The notes under the pieces were generated by a model, which saw only the letters and a list, made by a program, of their open reading frames with translations, did no database searches and had not been told where the DNA came from. From assembly GCF_001544535.1 (NCBI RefSeq), contig NZ_FCON02000066.1, positions 1-41,310 of the forward strand: a stretch of 41,310 nucleotides of DNA, given 5' to 3'. This DNA comes from Caballeronia choica. GTDB lineage: Bacteria > Pseudomonadota > Gammaproteobacteria > Burkholderiales > Burkholderiaceae. The translations under genes and the position numbers were made by a program. Shown piece by piece: positions 9,116-18,672 of the stretch; the first letter of the stretch is position 1, and each line of letters starts with the position of its first letter.

Positions 9116-9388
9116 ATGGCAGAACGAGTGACCGGCCCCTATCGGGGCTATTACATCAGCGCATCGGCGAGGCTGACGCAACCCCACGACAACGCGACCG
9201 GCCAGGCCGAAGCGCCGATCTACATCGGCTCCGTGAGCCTCGCGCAACACGGACCGGACGATGCGCATCGCTTCGAGGCGCTCGTCGATCTCGGCGGCGA
9301 GCAGCGGTTTGCCACCGAGGACGAAGCGCTCGCGCAAGTCGAACAGGCTGCGCGCGACTATATCGACCGGCTGCTGCCCGTGCCCTGA
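9116..9388 (+). CDS. Small conserved hypothetical protein
   Basis: 90-residue soluble protein beginning MAERVTGPYRGYYISASARL. An AGGAGAACC ribosome site precedes the ATG closely, which supports this start over the open frame upstream. There is no signal peptide or membrane segment. The C-terminal half is an acidic/alanine-rich helix (DEALAQVEQAARDYIDRLL). The stop overlaps the next ATG (TGATG), so it is translationally coupled to the following gene. Function unknown. Confidence 0.7.
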   Translation: MAERVTGPYRGYYISASARLTQPHDNATGQAEAPIYIGSVSLAQHGPDDAHRFEALVDLGGEQRFATEDEALAQVEQAARDYIDRLLPVP

Positions 9389-9741
9389 TGCGACAACTGA
9401 ACGTCCGCCACCCGCTGTTGCACGAGATCGCGCAAGGTCTGCTCGATCTCTTTCCGAGCAACGCCGACGTGAGCGAGGTCGGACCCGAGCTGACGCCCTC
9501 GCTGTTCGTGAGCTGGCGCACGAGCGGCGTCGCCAATCATCCGGGCAACGTCGCGTGGGGCGTGCATTATCGGTTTGACCCGCAGTTGCTGCGCGCCGCG
9601 CCCGAATTCACCGACGAATCGCGCCTGAGCGCGTGCGACCGCGTGCGCGAGATGAGCCGCCACCTGCGTTTCGACTACGCCGATCCGCGCGCCATTTCGC
9701 TCTTCGTCGTCGACGTGCCCGCCGCCGTTTTCGACGCCTGA
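9388..9741 (+). CDS. Conserved hypothetical protein, coupled to upstream gene
   Basis: 117-residue soluble protein beginning MRQLNVRHPLLHEIAQGLLD. It shares one base with the preceding stop (TGATG), which argues that both are real and coexpressed. It contains a WRTSGVANHPGNVAWGVHYRF strand-rich middle and a basic RVREMSRHLRFDY helix. No catalytic motif or transmembrane segment is visible. It may belong to one of the Burkholderiaceae-restricted DUF families, but I cannot name it reliably. Confidence 0.66.
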   Translation: MRQLNVRHPLLHEIAQGLLDLFPSNADVSEVGPELTPSLFVSWRTSGVANHPGNVAWGVHYRFDPQLLRAAPEFTDESRLSACDRVREMSRHLRFDYADPRAISLFVVDVPAAVFDA

Positions 9742-9888
9742 TTGTTGTGATGGTTATGATCGTCGTGCCGGGCGCGCGCTGGACCGCGCGCCTCGCTCGC
9801 GAGTACCATAAGCGCCGGGCCGATCATGACGCGCCGTGTGCCCGCGAATCCGGCGTCACGGTCTTTTCCGTCGAGTCACGAGGTGATC

Positions 9889-10173
9889 ATGAATATTCAG
9901 TTTCCCCCGGACGCTCCCGACTATCGCAGCGCCAACCTGACGATCGCCTTCGACGCGCTCGTCGACGGCGAGCGCGTGCCGTGTGCGATTTCGGTCGAGG
10001 CGCTCGAAGATCACTTCGACGCGCAGAGTTTCGACAGCGGCGGCTGGATTCGCGCCTTCGACGCTGGCCGTCCGCGCATCGAGGCGGTCGCCCGGGAGCA
10101 TCTTCGCGTGAGCCAAGGCACCCCGGTTCTGCTCAAGAGCGGGCATTTCCCGCCCGGCAAGGTTATCGCCTGA
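9889..10173 (+). CDS. DUF1488 family protein
   Basis: 94-residue protein of the DUF1488 type, starting MNIQFPPDAPDY. The ATG at 9889 has an AGGTGATC site just upstream and is preferred over the open frame from 9826. The family pattern includes a short N-terminal strand pair, a CAISVEALEDHF helix and a KSGHFPPGKV C-terminus. Function unknown. It stands alone, with gaps of about 150 and 280 bases on either side. Confidence 0.68.
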   Translation: MNIQFPPDAPDYRSANLTIAFDALVDGERVPCAISVEALEDHFDAQSFDSGGWIRAFDAGRPRIEAVAREHLRVSQGTPVLLKSGHFPPGKVIA

Positions 10174-10449
10174 GGCTTGGTCGCTGCTTCCGTCGACGTG
10201 CGCTTCGCTTAACCCATCCATGTCCTTGTAAGCCCTTCCTCCAGTCCGTGCTGCGGCCGTCGCGGCCGCCCCGGCCGTTCGAAACGCCCGCGCCGGAAAA
10301 GCCGCGCGCCAGGTCCACGCGCGGCGCTCGATTTGCGTTTACCATTCATCTGCGGCGAGCCGCGCAATGCGATTGGCGCGGCACGTCGCTTGCTCCCTGA
10401 AAAACGTTTTCACGGGAAGCAACACTATAAAAATCGCGCGGGGGTTGTC

Positions 10450-10632
10450 ATGTTTCATACCTTGGTGAGTTCGCTCGTCGAATTCAATGCGTTCTGGCTG
10501 ATCTGGGCAGCCGTCGGCGTGTTGATCCTGGCCGCTTGCATCGTGATCGCATCGGCGATCACGAGCGAGACGACAGAACCGTATTTCAGCGCCGCGCGGC
10601 GATCCGACGATGAGCGCAAAATGATCGTCTGA
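10450..10632 (+). CDS. Small single-span membrane protein
   Basis: 60-residue protein with one strong transmembrane helix (FWLIWAAVGVLILAACIVIA, about residues 15-34) and a charged C-terminal tail (RRSDDERKMIV). Function unknown. The support is the clean membrane helix, the GC-rich codon use and the plausible position before the TetR gene. It could be a leader or spurious frame. Confidence 0.5.
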   Translation: MFHTLVSSLVEFNAFWLIWAAVGVLILAACIVIASAITSETTEPYFSAARRSDDERKMIV

Positions 10633-10689
10633 AGCGCCCGGCCGGGCTGAACGATCGTCAGTCCGGATTCACTTTCCAAGAGTGCCCGC

Positions 10690-11352
10690 ATGGGAATCCA
10701 GGAACGACGGACGGAACAGCGGCAGGCGGTGCGCGAACGCATACTGGATGCGTCGCGCGAGATCGTCGGTCGCGAGGGCTTCGCCGCGCTTTCCATGCGC
10801 AAGATCGCGGAGGCGATCGACTATTCGCCCGCCGCCTTGTACCTGCATTTCAAGAGCCGCGCCGACATTGCCCACGCGCTCTGCGCCGAGGGCCACGCGC
10901 AATTGCTCGCGGCCTTCGCACCGCACGCGACCATCGTCGATGCCGCAGCGCGGCTGAAGGCGATGGGCCGCGCCTATGTCGAGTTCGGACTCGAGCACCG
11001 CGAGACCTATCGCCTGATGTTCATGGAGATGTCGAGCGCCGCCGATGCCGTCGATTCCGTCAGAGCCTTGTCGCTCATGACCGATGCTTTTGTCGAACTG
11101 CGCGCGGCCGGCCGCTTCGGCGCGCACGCGCCGGCGGCGGCCTACGCCGAGGCGCTGTGGGCGAACCTGCACGGCATCGTCGCGCTCACGCAATCCACGC
11201 ATTCCGCTCTTTCAACGCATTCCACGAATTCCACGCATGGCGCGCTGCCGCAGATGCCGGCTGAAACGCTCGCCGAGCTGTCGCTCGACGCGTGGTTCGG
11301 CCATGACGGCGACGCGCGCATGAAACCCGAACAGAACCCCTTGCACCAATGA
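10690..11352 (+). CDS. TetR-family transcriptional regulator
   Basis: 220-residue repressor-type regulator. The N-terminal helix-turn-helix is clear: RILDASREIVGREGFAAL, then SMRKIAEAIDYSPAALYLHF, then KSRADIAHALC. The C-terminal domain is the TetR_C type with LKAMGRAYVEFGLEHRETYRLMF. The tail before the stop is rich in Ser/Thr/His (STHSALSTHSTNST), a low-complexity stretch. The stop overlaps the ATG of the acyl-CoA hydrolase-like gene (ATGA at 11349), so both are cotranscribed, and the regulator probably senses an acyl-CoA or related ligand. The operator was not located. Confidence 0.9.
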   Translation: MGIQERRTEQRQAVRERILDASREIVGREGFAALSMRKIAEAIDYSPAALYLHFKSRADIAHALCAEGHAQLLAAFAPHATIVDAAARLKAMGRAYVEFGLEHRETYRLMFMEMSSAADAVDSVRALSLMTDAFVELRAAGRFGAHAPAAAYAEALWANLHGIVALTQSTHSALSTHSTNSTHGALPQMPAETLAELSLDAWFGHDGDARMKPEQNPLHQ

Positions 11353-12464
11353 GAACCCACGACATCCATATCGAAACCGCCAACGGCATCGGCTTTATCG
11401 CGCTCGACCGGCCGCAGGCGCTCAACGCGCTCACGACCACGATGCTGCATGCGATCCGCAACGCGCTCGGCGACTGGCGCCACGATCACGCGATCCGCGC
11501 CGTCATCGTCTACAGCCCGCACCCGCGTGCGTTCTGCGCGGGCGGCGACATCCGCTTCCTGTACGAAGCGGCGAAGGCGGGCGAGCGCGCCGCGATCGAC
11601 AAGTTCTTCACCGACGAATACCGGCTCAACCACATGGTCTTCACCTATTCGAAGCCGTATGTCGCGGTGACGAACGGTGTCGTGATGGGCGGGGGCGTCG
11701 GCATCTCGCAGGGCGCGCATCATACGGGCGGCCTGCGGGTCGTGACCGGATCGACCCGGATGGCGATGCCGGAGACGCGCATCGGCCTCTTTCCGGACGT
11801 CGGGTCGAGCTGGTTTCTCGCGCGCGCGCCGGGCGCGATCGGGCGCTATATGGCGGCGACCGGCGCCACGATCGGCGCCGCCGATGCGCTCTACGCGCGT
11901 CTCGCCGATGCGTATCTCGACGACGCCGCGTTGCCCGGCCTCATCGAGACGCTCAAGCGCGAGCGCTTCAACGACGCCGTCGAGGTGATGCGCTACATCG
12001 AGACCGAGTGCGTGAAGCACAAGGTGTCGCCGACGCCGGACGCCAGCGCGCTCGCCGCGGCCCGCGTGCAGATCGACAAGCATTTCGCCACGGGCGACGG
12101 GGCGGCGATTCTCGCCTCGCTTCAGAAGGAAGCCGACGGCGGCGCCGGTGCGGAGTGGGCTGCGCGTACGATCGCCGAATTGCGCGAGCGTTCGCCGCTG
12201 TCGATCGAGATTGCGCTGGAACTCGTCGACCGTGCGAAGCTTTCGACGATGGCCGACACGCTGCGGCGCGACCTCGACCTGACGCGCAATGTGTTCGAGC
12301 GCGGCGATGTGGTGGAGGGGATTCGCGCCCGCATCGTGGACAAGGACAACCTTCCGGCGTGGAAGGTGGCACGGGTGGAGGATGTCACGCGTGAGGAAGT
12401 GAAGCGGATGTTTGACAGTCCGTGGTCGCGGGATAGTCATCCGTTGAAGCAGTTGAGGGATTAG
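11349..12464 (+). CDS. 3-hydroxyisobutyryl-CoA hydrolase-like, enoyl-CoA hydratase/isomerase family
   Basis: 371-residue crotonase-fold enzyme of the ECH_2 subgroup, whose best known member is 3-hydroxyisobutyryl-CoA hydrolase of valine breakdown. Visible signatures are RPQALNALTTTM near residue 20, the oxyanion-hole loop RAFCAGGDIRFLYE near 60, NGVVMGGGVGISQ near 110, and the subgroup hallmark MPETRIGLFPDVGSSWFL near 145. The length (about 370) fits the hydrolase subgroup rather than short enoyl-CoA hydratases (about 260). It overlaps the TetR gene by four bases. The substrate could be 3-hydroxyisobutyryl-CoA, 3-hydroxypropionyl-CoA or another hydroxyacyl-CoA. Confidence 0.88.
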   Translation: MRTHDIHIETANGIGFIALDRPQALNALTTTMLHAIRNALGDWRHDHAIRAVIVYSPHPRAFCAGGDIRFLYEAAKAGERAAIDKFFTDEYRLNHMVFTYSKPYVAVTNGVVMGGGVGISQGAHHTGGLRVVTGSTRMAMPETRIGLFPDVGSSWFLARAPGAIGRYMAATGATIGAADALYARLADAYLDDAALPGLIETLKRERFNDAVEVMRYIETECVKHKVSPTPDASALAAARVQIDKHFATGDGAAILASLQKEADGGAGAEWAARTIAELRERSPLSIEIALELVDRAKLSTMADTLRRDLDLTRNVFERGDVVEGIRARIVDKDNLPAWKVARVEDVTREEVKRMFDSPWSRDSHPLKQLRD

Positions 12465-12533
12465 GAGGCGGGGTGGGGGATGTAACCCAAAACCCGCCCG
12501 ACCTACTGCCCCACCTCCGGCGCCAGCAGCCCG

Positions 12534-12959
12534 CTAGCGCCGATCGCCCTCGGCCATGAACGCGCGCATGAACACGAGCGCCCCCCATCCCCACATCGCG
12601 TTGGCGACAAACCCGACCGCGAGGCGCGGCAGCAAGTTGCCGCTCGGCCAGATGCCGCGCACCGGATCGACCACGAACACGCCCGCCGCAGTCAGCACGA
12701 TGCCGCCGAACACGAGCGCACCCACCCAGGGCGCACTGCGCTCAGGCGCGACGCGCAGGAGCCACGCCATCAGAATCCCGAAAACCGAACTCCACAGCGC
12801 GTTGGCGATGAACTCGGGGATGCCGAGCGGCAGGAACGGCGCGGTGGAGTAGCCAGCGAAATCGACGACGCCCGCCGCGTGCAGAAGCGCAATGGTCGCC
12901 TCGCGGAAGAACAGGGCGGCGAGAAAGCCCGAAACGAACGGCAGAATGACTTTTTGCAT
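12534..12959 (-). CDS. Inner-membrane protein, about four helices, unknown function
   Basis: 141-residue hydrophobic protein with about four predicted membrane helices (LPFVSGFLAALFF, IPEFIANALWSSVFGILMAW, WVGALVFGGIVLTAAGVFVV, AVGFVANAMWGWGALVFM). The two halves share an xFxANAxWxxG pattern, suggesting an internal duplication. ATG at 12959 was preferred over the in-frame GTG at 12968; neither has an obvious ribosome site. Function unknown. It is convergent with the hydrolase-like gene. Confidence 0.72.
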   Translation of the reverse strand: MQKVILPFVSGFLAALFFREATIALLHAAGVVDFAGYSTAPFLPLGIPEFIANALWSSVFGILMAWLLRVAPERSAPWVGALVFGGIVLTAAGVFVVDPVRGIWPSGNLLPRLAVGFVANAMWGWGALVFMRAFMAEGDRR

Positions 12960-13252
12960 TGAGAACACCGCGTAAGGCGCGGAGCCATCGCTCGCGCCAG
13001 TTTTTCAAGATGAGCGCCATTATAGGGGCGCAAGCGGGCCGTTCCTTCCCGTTTCGGAGCAGCGCATAGCGACGCAGGAGCGCTCCCCGATGGATGCTTA
13101 AGCGTCGGCCTAATCACGAAAGTGGAAAACCTAAGCTCGAAAAAATCGTTCTAATCGATAGGGGGCATCCCTAGACTGTTTCACGAGGGAGACGGACGGG
13201 CCGTCTCACGCCAACGCGCAGCAACAGCGAAAAGCGCAGGGAAACAGCAGCG

Positions 13253-13906
13253 ATGTCCTATGTAGTGTCGATTTCCGGTAGTCCCGCCGTCCAGTCGCGC
13301 AGCACATGGCTGCTCTCGCTTGCCGAAAACGCGTTGCGCGCGCGCGGTCTCACCGTCCGGCGCATCGATGCGCGCGCGCTGCCGCCCGCTGCGCTGATGC
13401 ACGCCGACTTCGCGCATCCGGCGATCTGCGAGGCGCTGGAACTGATCGAACACGCGCAGGCCGTCGTGATCGCGACGCCGCTCTACAAGGCGTCCTACAG
13501 CGGCCTCGTCAAGACCCTGCTCGACCTGCTGCCGCAAGCCGGCCTCGCGGGCAAGATCGTGCTGCCGATCGCGACGGGCGGATCGCTCGCCCATCTGCTC
13601 GCGCTCGACTATGCGCTGAAACCGGTGCTGTCGTCGCTTGGCGCGCGACATCACCTGCCTAACGTGTTCGCATCCGACGCCGACCTGCCCGCAACCGAGG
13701 CAGGCTACACCGTGCTCGCCGAGACCGCGCAGCGCGTGACAGCCTCCGCCGATGCGCTCGCTCACGCGCTGCATGAGCAGGCGCAACTGCGCGAACTGCG
13801 CACGAAAGCCGCGGGTGTCGCGCTGGCCGGGGCGCCTCGTCAGAGCCAGATTCAAGGTCAAAGTCAGAGCGCGGCGGCGGCCGCGCTGGTCCGCTGCGCG
13901 ACCTGA
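13253..13906 (+). CDS. ssuE: NADPH-dependent FMN reductase SsuE
   Basis: 217-residue flavodoxin-like FMN reductase that supplies FMNH2 to the SsuD monooxygenase. The N-terminal phosphate-binding loop SISGSPAVQSRST and the ATPLYKASYSGLVKTLLDLLPQ segment near residues 75-100 are classic SsuE/MsuE features. The C-terminal 25 residues or so are a Gln/Ser/Ala-rich low-complexity tail not needed for the fold. It opens the sulfonate cluster, 104 bases before ssuD. No ssuA lies between them. Confidence 0.92.
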   Translation: MSYVVSISGSPAVQSRSTWLLSLAENALRARGLTVRRIDARALPPAALMHADFAHPAICEALELIEHAQAVVIATPLYKASYSGLVKTLLDLLPQAGLAGKIVLPIATGGSLAHLLALDYALKPVLSSLGARHHLPNVFASDADLPATEAGYTVLAETAQRVTASADALAHALHEQAQLRELRTKAAGVALAGAPRQSQIQGQSQSAAAAALVRCAT

Positions 13907-14010
13907 CGCGCGCCGTTTCACCCCCACGTTTTTTCAGGCCCGCTCGACGTCTCGTCCCGCCGCGCCGCATGGCCTCATTCCAATATTGACCAGCCCGCAG
14001 GAGCGCTCCG

Positions 14011-15159
14011 ATGAATGTTTTCTGGTTCATTCCAACCCACGGCGACAGCCGCTATCTCGGCACGACGCAAGGCGCGCGTGCCGCCGACGCCGATTACTTT
14101 CGCCAGATCGCCGTCGCCGCCGACACGCTCGGCTACGAAGGCGTGCTGCTGCCGACCGGCCGCTCATGCGAGGACGCATGGGTCGTCGCGTCGAGCCTGA
14201 TTCCGGCGACCAGGCGCCTCAAGTTCCTCGTCGCGATCCGGCCGGGGCTGTCGGCGCCGGGATTGTCGGCGCGCATGGCGGCCACGTTCGACCGGCTCTC
14301 GGGCGGCCGCTTGCTGATCAATGTCGTGACGGGCGGCGACCAGGCGGAACTCGAAGGCGACGGCGTGTTCCTCGATCACGACAAGCGCTACGAAGTCACC
14401 GACGAGTTCCTGCATATCTGGAAGCAACTCCTCGAAGCGTCGCATTCGAACGATTCGATCAACTTCGAAGGCAAGCACCTCACGTCGAAGGGCGGCAAGG
14501 TGCTTTATCCGCCGGTGCAGGACCCGCATCCGCCGCTGTGGTTCGGCGGGTCGTCGGCGGCGGCGCACGAGATCGTCGGCGATCACATCGATACGTACCT
14601 GACCTGGGGCGAACCGCCCGCCGATGTCGAGAAAAAGCTCGCCGACGTCAGGAAGCGCGTCGCGGAGAAGGGCCGCCAGATCAAGTTCGGCATTCGCCTG
14701 CACGTGATCGTGCGCGAGACCGAGGAAGAAGCCTGGGCCGACGCCGACAAGCTCATCAGCAAGCTCGACGACGAAACCATCCAGCGCGCGCAGGCGAGCT
14801 TCGCGAAGATGGATTCCGAAGGCCAGCGACGCATGGCCGCGCTCCACGGCGGACGGCGCGACAAGCTCGAGGTCTATCCGCATCTGTGGGCGGGCGTCGG
14901 CCTCGTGCGCGGCGGAGCGGGCACGGCGCTCGTCGGCAATCCGGAGCAGGTCGCGGGGCTGATGAAGGAGTACGCGGCGCTCGGCATCGATACGTTCATT
15001 CTCTCGGGCTACCCGCATCTCGAAGAGTCGTACCGGTTCGCCGAACTGGTCTTTCCGCTCTTGCCGCGCGAGCAGAAGGAGCGCGTCTCGGGGCCGCTAT
15101 CGGGTCCGTTTGGCGAGGTCGTCGGCAATTCGTATCTGCCGCGCGCGTCGCAAAGCTGA
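14011..15159 (+). CDS. ssuD: FMNH2-dependent alkanesulfonate monooxygenase SsuD
   Basis: 382-residue TIM-barrel luciferase-like monooxygenase that splits alkanesulfonates to aldehyde and sulfite using FMNH2 and O2. It begins [18 protein letters not shown], as is typical for SsuD. Further family blocks are [49 protein letters not shown] and the C-terminal [18 protein letters not shown]. Length is as in E. coli (381). A GGAGCG ribosome site lies upstream of the ATG. It works with SsuE and is followed by ssuC after a 22-base gap. Confidence 0.97.
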   Translation: MNVFWFIPTHGDSRYLGTTQGARAADADYFRQIAVAADTLGYEGVLLPTGRSCEDAWVVASSLIPATRRLKFLVAIRPGLSAPGLSARMAATFDRLSGGRLLINVVTGGDQAELEGDGVFLDHDKRYEVTDEFLHIWKQLLEASHSNDSINFEGKHLTSKGGKVLYPPVQDPHPPLWFGGSSAAAHEIVGDHIDTYLTWGEPPADVEKKLADVRKRVAEKGRQIKFGIRLHVIVRETEEEAWADADKLISKLDDETIQRAQASFAKMDSEGQRRMAALHGGRRDKLEVYPHLWAGVGLVRGGAGTALVGNPEQVAGLMKEYAALGIDTFILSGYPHLEESYRFAELVFPLLPREQKERVSGPLSGPFGEVVGNSYLPRASQS

Positions 15160-15181
15160 AAACGCCGGAAGGAATCCGAAC

Positions 15182-16024
15182 ATGGCTCATATCGATATCG
15201 CCCGGCCGGCCGCTTCGCGTGACGCCGGTCATGCCGCCCAGCTTCTCAAGCGCGTTGCCGCGGACGCCGCGCCGTGGCTCGTGCCGCTCGCGGTGCTTAT
15301 CGCTTGGGAGCTTGCCGCGCGCACCGGCGGACTGTCGGCGCGTGTCTTGCCCGAACCGCTCGCCGTCGTGAAGGCGGCGTGGTCGCTCGTGCAGTCCGGT
15401 GACATGTGGGCGAACGTCAAGGTCAGCTCGTGGCGCGCGGTGACGGGGTTCGCGCTCGGCGGCGGCATCGGCTTCGTGCTCGGCCTCGCGACGGGTCTCT
15501 TCAGGCCCGCCGAGACCGCGCTCGATTCGACGATCCAGATGATCCGCAACATCCCCGCGCTCGCGATGATTCCGCTCGTGATCCTGTGGTTCGGCATCGG
15601 CGAGGAGGCGAAGCTTTTTCTGGTCGCGATCGGCGTGTTTTTCCCGGTCTACGTGAATACGTTTCATGGCATCCGTTCCGTCGATGCGAACCTGATCGAG
15701 ATGGCGAGGAGCTATGGGCTGTCGGGCTTCGCGCTCTATCGCGACGTGATCCTGCCGGGAGCGCTGCCGTCGATTCTCGTCGGCGTGCGCTTTGCGCTCG
15801 GGCTGATGTGGGTGATGCTGATCGTGGCGGAGACGATCTCGGCGCAATCGGGCATCGGCTACATGACGATGAACGCGCGCGAGTTCCTGCAGACGGATGT
15901 GGTCGTGGTCGGCATCCTGCTCTATGCGCTGCTCGGCAAGCTCGCCGACATGCTCGCGAAGGGCATCGAGCGGGTCACGCTGCGCTGGCATCCGGCCTAT
16001 CAGAAGAGAGGGGCGAAGCGATGA
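15182..16024 (+). CDS. ssuC: Aliphatic sulfonate ABC transporter permease SsuC
   Basis: 280-residue inner-membrane permease of the nitrate/sulfonate/taurine ABC class. About six membrane helices are visible, with the conserved EAA-loop [28 protein letters not shown] in the second half, which docks the ATPase. ATG at 15182 follows an AAGGAATCC ribosome site. The stop overlaps the ssuB start (ATGA). The matching periplasmic binding protein gene is absent from the cluster. Confidence 0.95.
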   Translation: MAHIDIARPAASRDAGHAAQLLKRVAADAAPWLVPLAVLIAWELAARTGGLSARVLPEPLAVVKAAWSLVQSGDMWANVKVSSWRAVTGFALGGGIGFVLGLATGLFRPAETALDSTIQMIRNIPALAMIPLVILWFGIGEEAKLFLVAIGVFFPVYVNTFHGIRSVDANLIEMARSYGLSGFALYRDVILPGALPSILVGVRFALGLMWVMLIVAETISAQSGIGYMTMNAREFLQTDVVVVGILLYALLGKLADMLAKGIERVTLRWHPAYQKRGAKR

Positions 16025-16986
16025 ACGCGATCACTTCCTTGGGGATCGCAGGCATCGCCGGCGACGATCTCGAAGCCGAGTTGCGGCGCGCCCCGGCCGA
16101 GGTGGCCGACGTGACCGGCGATGCGCCCTCGCATGGACGCACGCGCACGGTCGGCGACAGGCAAGCGGCGCCGCTCGGACGCGAGGCCGCACGCGCAGAC
16201 GACGCCGATTTCGCGATCGAACTGCGCAACGTCGACAAGCGCTACGGCGAGCGCCACGTATTGTCGAACTTCGATTTCTCGATCGAGCGCGGCAGTTTCG
16301 TGTCGATCGTCGGACGCAGCGGCTGCGGGAAGTCGACGCTGCTGCGTCTGATCGCAGGTCTGGAGGCGGTGAGCGGCGGCACGCTCGCTCGCCGATCCGC
16401 ACGCGAGCACAGCGCGTTGCAGACCCGCATCATGTTCCAGGACGCGCGACTCCTGCCGTGGAAAACCGTGCTGCAGAACGTGATGCTCGGACTGCCGAAG
16501 TCGTCGCGCGACGCTGCACGCGCCGTGCTCGCCGAGGTCGGTCTGAGCGAGCGCGAAGGCGACTGGCCCGCGCAGCTTTCCGGCGGCCAGCGGCAGCGCG
16601 TCGCGCTGGCGCGGGCGCTGGTGCATCGGCCGGACCTGCTGCTGCTCGACGAACCGCTCGGCGCGCTCGATGCGCTCACGCGCATCGAAATGCACGCGCT
16701 GATCGAGCGCCTCTGGCGCGAGCATCGCTTCACGGCGCTGCTCGTCACGCACGACGTGCAGGAAGCCGTGGCGCTCGGCGACCGCATCGTGCTGATCGAG
16801 GAAGGCCGCATTTCCTTCGATGCCCCGATCGGTCTCGCGCGGCCGCGCTCGCGTGCGTCGGCCGCGTTCGCGGCGCTGGAGGGCGCGGTCCTCACGCGGG
16901 TGCTCGGCAATGCGCCCGGCGAATCCGTTCGCGATGAGGCTGCTTCACAAGAGGTCCATCCGCTGTCGATCCGCTGGGCCGTCTGA
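16021..16986 (+). CDS. ssuB: Aliphatic sulfonate ABC transporter ATPase SsuB
   Basis: 321-residue ATPase energising SsuC. Walker A is GRSGCGKST (residues 98-106), the ABC signature is LSGGQ (186-190), Walker B is LLLLDEP ending near 212, and the switch histidine is THD at 243-245. The first 60 or so residues, before [16 protein letters not shown], are an extension rich in Ala, Arg and Asp that E. coli SsuB lacks; such extensions are common in this group. It overlaps ssuC by four bases, so coupling is likely. Confidence 0.96.
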   Translation: MNAITSLGIAGIAGDDLEAELRRAPAEVADVTGDAPSHGRTRTVGDRQAAPLGREAARADDADFAIELRNVDKRYGERHVLSNFDFSIERGSFVSIVGRSGCGKSTLLRLIAGLEAVSGGTLARRSAREHSALQTRIMFQDARLLPWKTVLQNVMLGLPKSSRDAARAVLAEVGLSEREGDWPAQLSGGQRQRVALARALVHRPDLLLLDEPLGALDALTRIEMHALIERLWREHRFTALLVTHDVQEAVALGDRIVLIEEGRISFDAPIGLARPRSRASAAFAALEGAVLTRVLGNAPGESVRDEAASQEVHPLSIRWAV

Positions 16987-17035
16987 CAATCTCACAAGCA
17001 ACCCGCGCACTCAAGCGCTCACCAGGAGCTACGAA

Positions 17036-17251
17036 ATGGGCATCACCGCAATCAACGTGCGCAATCAGTTCAAGGGCAAGGTCAAGGAGATCATCCGTGG
17101 GCCGGTGGTGTCGGAAGTGGACGTCGATACGCCGTTCGGCATCGTGACGTCCGTCATCACGACACGCTCCATCGACGAGCTGGAGCTCAAGGTCGGCGCG
17201 GAAGTGGTCGCGCTCGTGAAGTCGACGGAGGTGTCGATCGCGCGGCTTTGA
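17036..17251 (+). CDS. ssuF: TOBE-domain molybdopterin-binding-like protein (SsuF/MopI)
   Basis: 71-residue Mop/TOBE single-domain protein. It has the typical INVRNQFKGKVKEIIRGPVV start and the V(A)LVKSTEVSIARL end that binds molybdate or related oxyanions in other members. The gene called ssuF in Pseudomonas putida sulfonate clusters is of this type and is needed there for sulfonate use; its mechanism is unclear. It lies 49 bases after ssuB with a CAGGAGC ribosome site. Confidence 0.9.
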   Translation: MGITAINVRNQFKGKVKEIIRGPVVSEVDVDTPFGIVTSVITTRSIDELELKVGAEVVALVKSTEVSIARL

Positions 17252-17283
17252 ACGCGCGCTGCTAGTTGGCGATCATCAGGCGA

Positions 17284-17541
17284 TTATTTGGCGATCGCGT
17301 CGCTCGCCGGGCTATTGTGCAGCATGCGGTCGCTGGCGGGTGGGGGCGTCGGGCGCTTCACCGGCATGTTGTCGGGATTGTCGGGGCGCGTCGTGCTCGC
17401 GCCGGCGGCGCCCGGCGGCTTGACCATCGACGCGCCGGCGTCGCCCGGCAGCGCTTTTTGGGCCAGGACGACCGTGCTTGCGGTCGCGGTCAAGGTCGAG
17501 CAAACGAGCAGGGCGGCTGCGGTGAATGTCTTCGTGGTCAT
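17284..17541 (-). CDS. Small secreted Pro/Ala-rich protein, unknown function
   Basis: 85-residue exported protein. The signal peptide is MTTKTFTAAALLVCSTLTA with cleavage after VLA. The mature part is Pro/Asp/Ser-rich (RPDNPDNMPVKRPTPPPASD), probably disordered. ATG at 17541 has a GGGAGCG ribosome site. It is convergent with ssuF. No domain recognised. Confidence 0.62.
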   Translation of the reverse strand: MTTKTFTAAALLVCSTLTATASTVVLAQKALPGDAGASMVKPPGAAGASTTRPDNPDNMPVKRPTPPPASDRMLHNSPASDAIAK

Positions 17542-18129
17542 GTTTCGCTCCCGGAATCGGCGCCGCCGCGGGTTATCGCGTGTGCCGGTTTCTTCGTGTG
17601 ACCGGCGCGCGGCGGGAAGATTCGTTTCCTCCGGCCGCGCGAAGGAGCCGCAAAACCCGTTCCTATTGCCGAAACCGCTTGGACCCCGCACGAACTCCTC
17701 GACGAACAACTGCGGCTGTTCCCAGGCCGCGAAAGTCGAAGGGTGACTCCCAATCAAAGCGCAAGGCGAAAATTCCCGTGTTGGTCAGCCAGTCGAGCAT
17801 AACGATACAAGACGCCGGTTCCAACGCCAGGATGAAACCCGGTGAAGCGACCGATTTTTTGGTCTGACGATATTGATTATGGGTTTTCTTTGCTCGGATA
17901 ACCACTTGATACTCCGGGAAAGCGACATCCTTATGCGCTTGCGTTCCTCCGCCTATTGGACCAAAGTCTGATGGCGTCAAATTGTCGGCCAAGTCGATTC
18001 ATCGCATCGATTCATCGAAGGACCAAACGCGGCGGCCAATGCCTGCTCCTCAGCGCGAGAACCGGCATAGCCGCGGCACTTCAGGATTTTTAAACGATCT
18101 AGCCTGACTCACCAATACTGGAGCGTGTA
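17542..18129. other. Gap with one doubtful leftward reading frame
   Basis: About 590 bases without a secure gene. A leftward frame 17992-17663 (109 codons, starting MADNLTPSDFGPIGGG) is the only candidate. It has no convincing ribosome site, AT-richer codons and no recognised domain, so I treat it as doubtful or decayed. The right end (about 18060-18129) must hold the promoter of the BON gene. Confidence 0.4.
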
Positions 18130-18501
18130 ATGAACTCAATCAAGACACTCAAGTTGACTGGCGGCGCATTGATCATATTGGCGTCCATCAATGCGTGGTC
18201 ACAAACGAGCGAGTCAGCGGCCGCGTCGGCTTCGACCGGCGCGACGACGTCAAGCGAAGGAAGTTCGAAGTCGAGCATCAGAAAGGCGAATCGGGCACTC
18301 AGCAAGAAAGTGCTGCAGTCGCTCACGAAGGGCGGTGTCAATACCGCCGGCATCAACGTACTGGTGAAAGGCAGTGCGGTGACGCTCGCGGGACACGTTG
18401 CGGACCCCGCCGACATCGACAAGGCCGGCACGATAGCGAAGGGTGTGAGCGGCGTAACGTCGGTGAAGAATGCACTGACGATCAACCAAGGGGGGCAATG
18501 A
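18130..18501 (+). CDS. BON-domain exported protein (copy 1)
   Basis: 123-residue periplasmic protein with a signal peptide (cleavage after AWS or NAWSQ) and a Ser/Ala linker, then one BON domain: NRALSKKVLQSL...GVNTAGINVLVKGSAVTLAGHV...GVTSVKNALTI. BON domains (as in OsmY) bind membranes or lipids and often respond to osmotic or envelope stress. A GGAG site precedes the ATG. A close paralogue lies at 28788-29156 on the other strand; both end in a Gly-Gln dipeptide and share most of the BON domain. Confidence 0.88.
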   Translation: MNSIKTLKLTGGALIILASINAWSQTSESAAASASTGATTSSEGSSKSSIRKANRALSKKVLQSLTKGGVNTAGINVLVKGSAVTLAGHVADPADIDKAGTIAKGVSGVTSVKNALTINQGGQ

Positions 18502-18672
18502 TTCCTCCCGGGTGATCGATGCCGGCCGACATGATGGTGCACGACGTTGATTGATGTGCTGAACGGTAGCGCCAGGGCTTCCGGGCATTCATCGGCGCTG
18601 CTGTGCGTCGACTTTCCAAGAGCACCGGCCGCGTTGGAACCGCGCGGCGACCGGCCCGGTCGACGAAGGTCT

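Noticed and set aside
11142-12440. 432-codon leftward frame over the TetR and hydrolase-like genes
   Set aside because: Antisense shadow rich in Arg, His and Asp, spanning two genes with clear domains on the other strand.
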